Shown one piece after another: positions 61,411 through 64,000 of a stretch of 64,000 nucleotides of DNA (position 1 is the first letter of the stretch; each line of letters begins with the position of its first letter). The DNA is taken from NCBI RefSeq assembly GCF_018614055.1, contig NZ_JAGGPB010000004.1, positions 186,001-250,000 of the forward strand, read 5' to 3'. This DNA comes from Streptomyces sp. ISL-98 (GTDB lineage: Bacteria > Actinomycetota > Actinomycetes > Streptomycetales > Streptomycetaceae). The notes beneath the pieces are model-generated. The model had not been told where the DNA came from. It did no database searches and worked only from the letters and a program-made list of their open reading frames with translations. The translations under genes were made by a program, and so were the position numbers.

Positions 61411-61632
61411 ATGGCTGCACCTGTTGAGAAGAAGGTCACCGCCGCGACCGCAGGCACGTACGTCGCCTCGACGGGACTCCTTGGAGCACTCGCCGTAGTG
61501 CAGGACAACGCGAGGCTTCTGGAGTGGGTGCCGGACAGCGTGACGCTGTTCGTGCTCGCTCTCGTGCCCGCCGCGATCGCGTTCGTTACGGGCTACCGCG
61601 CGAGGCACACGCCGCGCTTCGACGTGCGGTGA
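61411..61632 (+). CDS. holin
   Basis: A 73-residue protein with two hydrophobic helices (AGTYVASTGLLGALAVV and VTLFVLALVPAAIAFVTGY) and a short basic tail (RARHTPRFDVR). It follows the endolysin by 15 bases, and the arrangement endolysin-holin-accessory gene is common in actinophages. It should form the membrane lesion that releases the endolysin. Confidence 0.8.
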   Translation: MAAPVEKKVTAATAGTYVASTGLLGALAVVQDNARLLEWVPDSVTLFVLALVPAAIAFVTGYRARHTPRFDVR

Positions 61633-61883
61633 CCCCGCAGGAGTCGACTCAGGTCGCCGTCGAGCTGGAGCGGCTCCGCGGCACAGTCGCCGAGGGCTTC
61701 GCCACGTTGAACGGCAGGCTCGATACCACGCTCCAGCGGACCGGGCAGGTGGAGAAAGATGTCGCTGAGTTGGAGAGCCGCGTCGCTGCTCTGGAGCGGG
61801 CCCGGTGGCCACTGCCGTCCCTCGCCGCGCTGGTCGCCGTCGCCGGTCTTGTCCTCGCCCTGATCCCACGGTTCTCCGCCTGA
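61629..61883 (+). CDS. lysis accessory protein, coiled coil plus C-terminal membrane span
   Basis: An 84-residue protein from GTG 61629 overlapping the holin stop (GTGA). The N-terminal two thirds are a coiled coil (VAVELERLRGTVAEGFATLN, VEKDVAELESRVAALERA) and the end is a transmembrane helix (PSLAALVAVAGLVLALIP). This matches small holin-like or DUF2746-type proteins found after holins. Its exact role in lysis is unknown. It is the last late gene. Confidence 0.7.
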   Translation: MTPQESTQVAVELERLRGTVAEGFATLNGRLDTTLQRTGQVEKDVAELESRVAALERARWPLPSLAALVAVAGLVLALIPRFSA

Positions 61884-61891
61884 CGCACCGC

Positions 61892-61926
61892 GCCCCCTGC
61901 TTCTCCCTTAGAGGAGAGCAGGGGGC
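61892..61926. terminator. bidirectional terminator at end of late operon
   Basis: GCCCCCTGC and TCTCC pair with GGAGA and GCAGGGGGC, a 14-bp stem with one bulge and a 6-base loop. It separates the convergent lysis operon and the DUF5753 regulator gene. Confidence 0.85.
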
Positions 61927-61944
61927 CCTTCCCTGCGTCCGGAG

Positions 61945-62799
61945 TCAACGCAGTGCTTCGATGGCGTTCACAATCAGCGCGCGCGCGTCCGCCCCGTACA
62001 CAGCCATCTCCGTCAGCCGCGCGAACGCACGTAGGTACACGTCCAGTTCGCCAGGCGCAGTGACGGTCACCTTCGCGGCGAGCAGCTCCACATGGATGCG
62101 TACATCGTCGAAGACGGTGAACTGTTCGAGCGGCCACATGACCTGTTCCCGGGGCACCGTGGCGGGGATGATGCCCAGCGACATGGACGGCAGGCCCATG
62201 CAGGCGATCAGGTAGCCGAGCTGGCTGGCCATCACTTCCGTGTCGCCGACGCGGTGGTTGAGGACCTTCTCCTCGATGAGCGTGGCGAAGCGGTGGTCAC
62301 CTTCGTTTAGGACGCGGGAACGGCGCATGCGGGCCTCAACGGCATCGCTGACGTCGTCGGGGATGCCGCGGAAGCCCGCGATCGTGCCCATGAGAGCGGT
62401 CGCGTAGCCGGGCGTCTGTAGGTACCCCGGGATGACGTGGGAGGCGTACACGCGAAACAGGCGGGTGCGCTCGTACAGGCGCGCGGAGGTCTCTTGCAAC
62501 TGCCGCATGCCGGTGCGCTGGAGCCGCTTCCAGTGCACGTACATGGAGTCGGCCTGCCGGTTGGCCGCGATGAGATCGGCCGCCTGTCCCTCGGCGCCAC
62601 AGGCCGTGCACCAGGCCCGGATGTCAGCGTCAGACGGGGCGGTGACGGCGTTCTCGATCCGCGAGGACTTGGCCACGGACCAGTCGCAACGCCTGGCAAG
62701 TTGCTTGCCGGTGATACCCGCGTCCAGGCGCAGCTCCCGCAACCGGCCTGCGAGAGCTGCGCGTGCTTCCTGCACGCTGGACGTGGGGAAAGTAGACAT
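61945..62799 (-). CDS. XRE / DUF5753 (Scr1-type) transcriptional regulator
   Basis: A 284-residue regulator from ATG 62799 (MSTFPTSSVQEARAALAGRL). The N-terminal helix-turn-helix is LRLDAGITGKQLARRCDWSV then AKSSRIENAVTAPSDADIRA, and the rest is a DUF5753 domain (TRLFRVYASHVIPGYLQTPG, YATALMG, FDDVRIHVELLAAKVTVTAP). Streptomyces genomes encode dozens of these, usually beside small partner proteins; some affect development. It is coupled to the DUF6879 gene upstream by a 7-base gap. Confidence 0.85.
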   Translation of the reverse strand: MSTFPTSSVQEARAALAGRLRELRLDAGITGKQLARRCDWSVAKSSRIENAVTAPSDADIRAWCTACGAEGQAADLIAANRQADSMYVHWKRLQRTGMRQLQETSARLYERTRLFRVYASHVIPGYLQTPGYATALMGTIAGFRGIPDDVSDAVEARMRRSRVLNEGDHRFATLIEEKVLNHRVGDTEVMASQLGYLIACMGLPSMSLGIIPATVPREQVMWPLEQFTVFDDVRIHVELLAAKVTVTAPGELDVYLRAFARLTEMAVYGADARALIVNAIEALR

Positions 62800-62806
62800 G
62801 ACCGGG

Positions 62807-63322
62807 CTACTTGACCTCGTACTCGTCGTGGGGGGTGGCGCGTTCCCAGACCTTCTCGAACGCGGCCGCGTGCTGATCAACCACGGCGGGATCGTCGCAG
62901 AGTTCCTTGTTGATCCACTCGCCGTCACCGGAGAAGTGGTGGACGCGCATCAGCTGCCCGTCGAAGATCCACAGGTCGCTTCCGGGCAGGAGCAGGTCCC
63001 ACGCCCGGTGCCGGGGAAGCCAGCGGACCTGTTCGCCTGCCTCCACGTTGGCGCGGGTCTGGTGGTGCTCCCACCGGATGTAGTCGGTGATCGGCTCGGA
63101 CACGATCCGGGCTCGGCGCACCACGACGCCGCGGGCGACGGCATCCGCGATGTCCTGGTGGAAGGGCCGCCACCACGATGGACGGTCGTCCCAGTCGACG
63201 CGCTGGCCGTCCTGCCAGGCCTCGAAGCGTGGGTTGCTGTAGTAGGCGTCCCGCATCTCGAGGTGGACGGCCGACTCCTGGGCGTCGGCGAGGAGTTCAC
63301 CGAACTCCGGGATCGAGCTCAT
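62807..63322 (-). CDS. DUF6879 family protein
   Basis: A 171-residue protein (FGELLADAQESAVHLEMRDA, YYSNPRFEAWQDGQ, DDRPSWWRPFHQDIADAVAR, then VVVRRARIVSEPITDYIRWE and HHQTRANVEAGEQVRWLPRH). These are signature stretches of DUF6879, typically encoded next to a DUF5753 regulator in Streptomyces. The pair may act as a regulatory module or two-component toxin-antitoxin-like system; the function is not established. It overlaps the upstream gene by 26 bases. Confidence 0.82.
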   Translation of the reverse strand: MSSIPEFGELLADAQESAVHLEMRDAYYSNPRFEAWQDGQRVDWDDRPSWWRPFHQDIADAVARGVVVRRARIVSEPITDYIRWEHHQTRANVEAGEQVRWLPRHRAWDLLLPGSDLWIFDGQLMRVHHFSGDGEWINKELCDDPAVVDQHAAAFEKVWERATPHDEYEVK

Positions 63323-63548
63323 CGCACGCCTTCCTGATGATCGGGACCATTCGCTTCGGGATCCTGATGACGGTCTCGCCGGGCGGGATCGGCGCCCTGG
63401 CCGGAGACAGACCGTCGCACGTCGCGGTCGTCTCGTCGTCGGCCTGGTAGCTCTGGATCAGCAGGTCTGCTGTGTCCGTGTCCACCCATACGGTTGGGCA
63501 TCCGTCCTCGTCTGTTTCGGGGTCGATCCCGACGAACTGAATGTTCAT
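63297..63548 (-). CDS. small conserved protein upstream of DUF6879
   Basis: An 83-residue protein (MNIQFVGIDPETDEDGCPTV, WVDTDTADLLIQSYQADDET, VIRIPKRMVPIIRKACDEL). I recall similar short acidic proteins as the first gene of DUF6879-DUF5753 clusters in Streptomyces. Function unknown. It begins the three-gene minus-strand operon. Confidence 0.68.
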   Translation of the reverse strand: MNIQFVGIDPETDEDGCPTVWVDTDTADLLIQSYQADDETTATCDGLSPARAPIPPGETVIRIPKRMVPIIRKACDELDPGVR

Positions 63549-63779
63549 GATCGGCGGCCTCCCGCGCTAGTTGTTGCAGGGATTTACACACCGTCATGCC
63601 TGCGGATCAAGCGGTCAAGAGCGCCTCTCAGCCATGGCCGGGGGTCTTAACTGCTGTGTAATCCGGTGCAACTTCGTAGCGGCGCGGACGTGCTGGTTCC
63701 TAGCGTCGGGAGTTACAGCAAGACCCCGGCGAGGTGGAGGCCTCCCGGGGCGTGGCCAACGCTGCTGAGGAGCGCCGAC
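63549..63779. promoter_or_regulatory. divergent intergenic region
   Basis: A 231-base region between two divergent operons, so it must contain promoters in both directions. It includes relatively AT-rich patches (ttgttgcagggatttacac near 63571 and cttaactgctgtgtaat near 63646), but no promoter pair can be fixed with confidence. Confidence 0.5.
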
Positions 63780-63992
63780 ATGGCAGAGACTACGCAGGCC
63801 CGCGACACCGACACCAGCGGCTCTTACGCCTGGTGTCACTGGCACAAGGGCCCATCGCTGACGGCAGTCCTCATCGACGCCGTCGAGCAGACTTCCGGTC
63901 CGGGCTATGGCCGGTACGCCTGCGCGCCGTGCCGTCAACAGCGCCGCCTCACCCCGGCCGCGGGGCAGGCGACGCCGGGGCGGCCGTCATGA
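63780..63992 (+). CDS. small hypothetical protein
   Basis: A 70-residue protein from ATG 63780 with GAGGAG upstream (MAETTQARDTDTSGSYAWCH, WHKGPSLTAVLIDAVEQTSG, YACAPCRQQRRLTPAAG). The Cys/His set (WCHWHKG...CAPC) resembles small zinc-binding proteins common in Streptomyces beside DUF5753/DUF6879 modules. Function unknown. Its stop overlaps the ATG of a further gene that leaves the window. Confidence 0.6.
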   Translation: MAETTQARDTDTSGSYAWCHWHKGPSLTAVLIDAVEQTSGPGYGRYACAPCRQQRRLTPAAGQATPGRPS

Positions 63993-64000
63993 CGAGTTGG
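63989..64000 (+). CDS. start of a further gene (truncated by window edge)
   Basis: ATG at 63989 overlaps the previous stop (ATGA) and continues M-T-S-W to the window end. Only four codons are visible, so no product can be named. Confidence 0.4.

Larger units (their letters stand above)
23101..64000 (+). mobile_element. siphovirus-type prophage (incomplete, continues past window)
   Basis: A contiguous set of integrase, repressor, early, replication, head, tail and lysis genes in canonical order, inserted inside comEC. Large serine integrase next to the junction, HK97-type capsid, tape measure and long tail genes identify a temperate siphovirus. All essential late functions appear intact, so the prophage may be inducible. 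The distal attachment site is not seen within the window. Confidence 0.92.

Noticed and set aside
58657..61869. A 1070-codon open frame on the minus strand across the tail, chaplin, Acb2 and lysis genes
   Set aside because: It is antisense to several well-recognised genes, has low-complexity Arg/Ala/Gly-rich translation with no domain, and such long antisense frames are normal in high-GC DNA.

Overview
The window is high-GC actinobacterial DNA, almost certainly from a Streptomyces chromosome. It carries the conserved block dnaJ2-hrcA-(MBL protein)-DUF3097-hemW-lepA-rpsT-holA-comEC, GTG starts are common, and Streptomyces-typical families occur (chaplin, WhiB, DUF6233, DUF5753/DUF6879, Spd-like proteins). 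No rRNA, tRNA or CRISPR array was seen.

Host backbone, 1-16.18 kb: partial nitronate monooxygenase, dnaJ2-hrcA under a CIRCE operator, an MBL-fold hydrolase, DUF3097, hemW, a PP2C-type regulatory phosphatase, a long-chain acyl-CoA synthetase, lepA, rpsT, holA, an arylamine N-acetyltransferase and a PPOX-class protein. The last backbone gene, comEC (minus strand), is broken twice.

First interruption, 16.18-22.22 kb: a four-gene element of three tandem tyrosine recombinases plus a small DUF6262/GinD-like protein, all joined by ATGA overlaps (RIT/GInt or Tn554-like architecture). It has imperfect terminal inverted repeats and sits exactly in a palindrome of comEC (CGATGT-CGC-ACATCG). Precise excision would restore the reading frame at the AMCDIGQGD motif.

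Second interruption, from about 23.10 kb to beyond the window end: a siphovirus-type prophage inserted by a large serine integrase within the comEC competence domain. The comEC N-terminus is not in the window, so the other prophage end lies further right. Layout: integrase, membrane protein, repressor and divergent switch region (23.1-26.1); early genes with RecE-like nuclease and annealing protein, WhiB, C5 methyltransferase, replication initiator with internal iterons and DnaC-like loader (26.1-36.3); a mixed-orientation cargo block (36.3-38.96); Spd-like membrane genes resembling those of Streptomyces conjugative elements (39.05-40.98); late genes for terminase, portal, capsid, connectors, tail, tape measure and tail tip (41.85-59.67); a cargo pocket with a phage-encoded chaplin and an Acb2-type cyclic-nucleotide sponge (59.86-60.46); endolysin, holin and a lysis accessory gene (60.46-61.88); then a DUF5753 regulator/DUF6879 pair and small genes (61.9-64).

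The most unusual points are the twice-interrupted comEC, the palindromic recombinase-trio target, the chaplin with a hairpin-occluded ribosome binding site, the predicted anti-CBASS/anti-Thoeris gene beside the lysis cassette, the Spd genes within a phage, and a candidate replication origin inside the initiator gene. All functional calls come from reading the sequence and recalling families; no database search was run.
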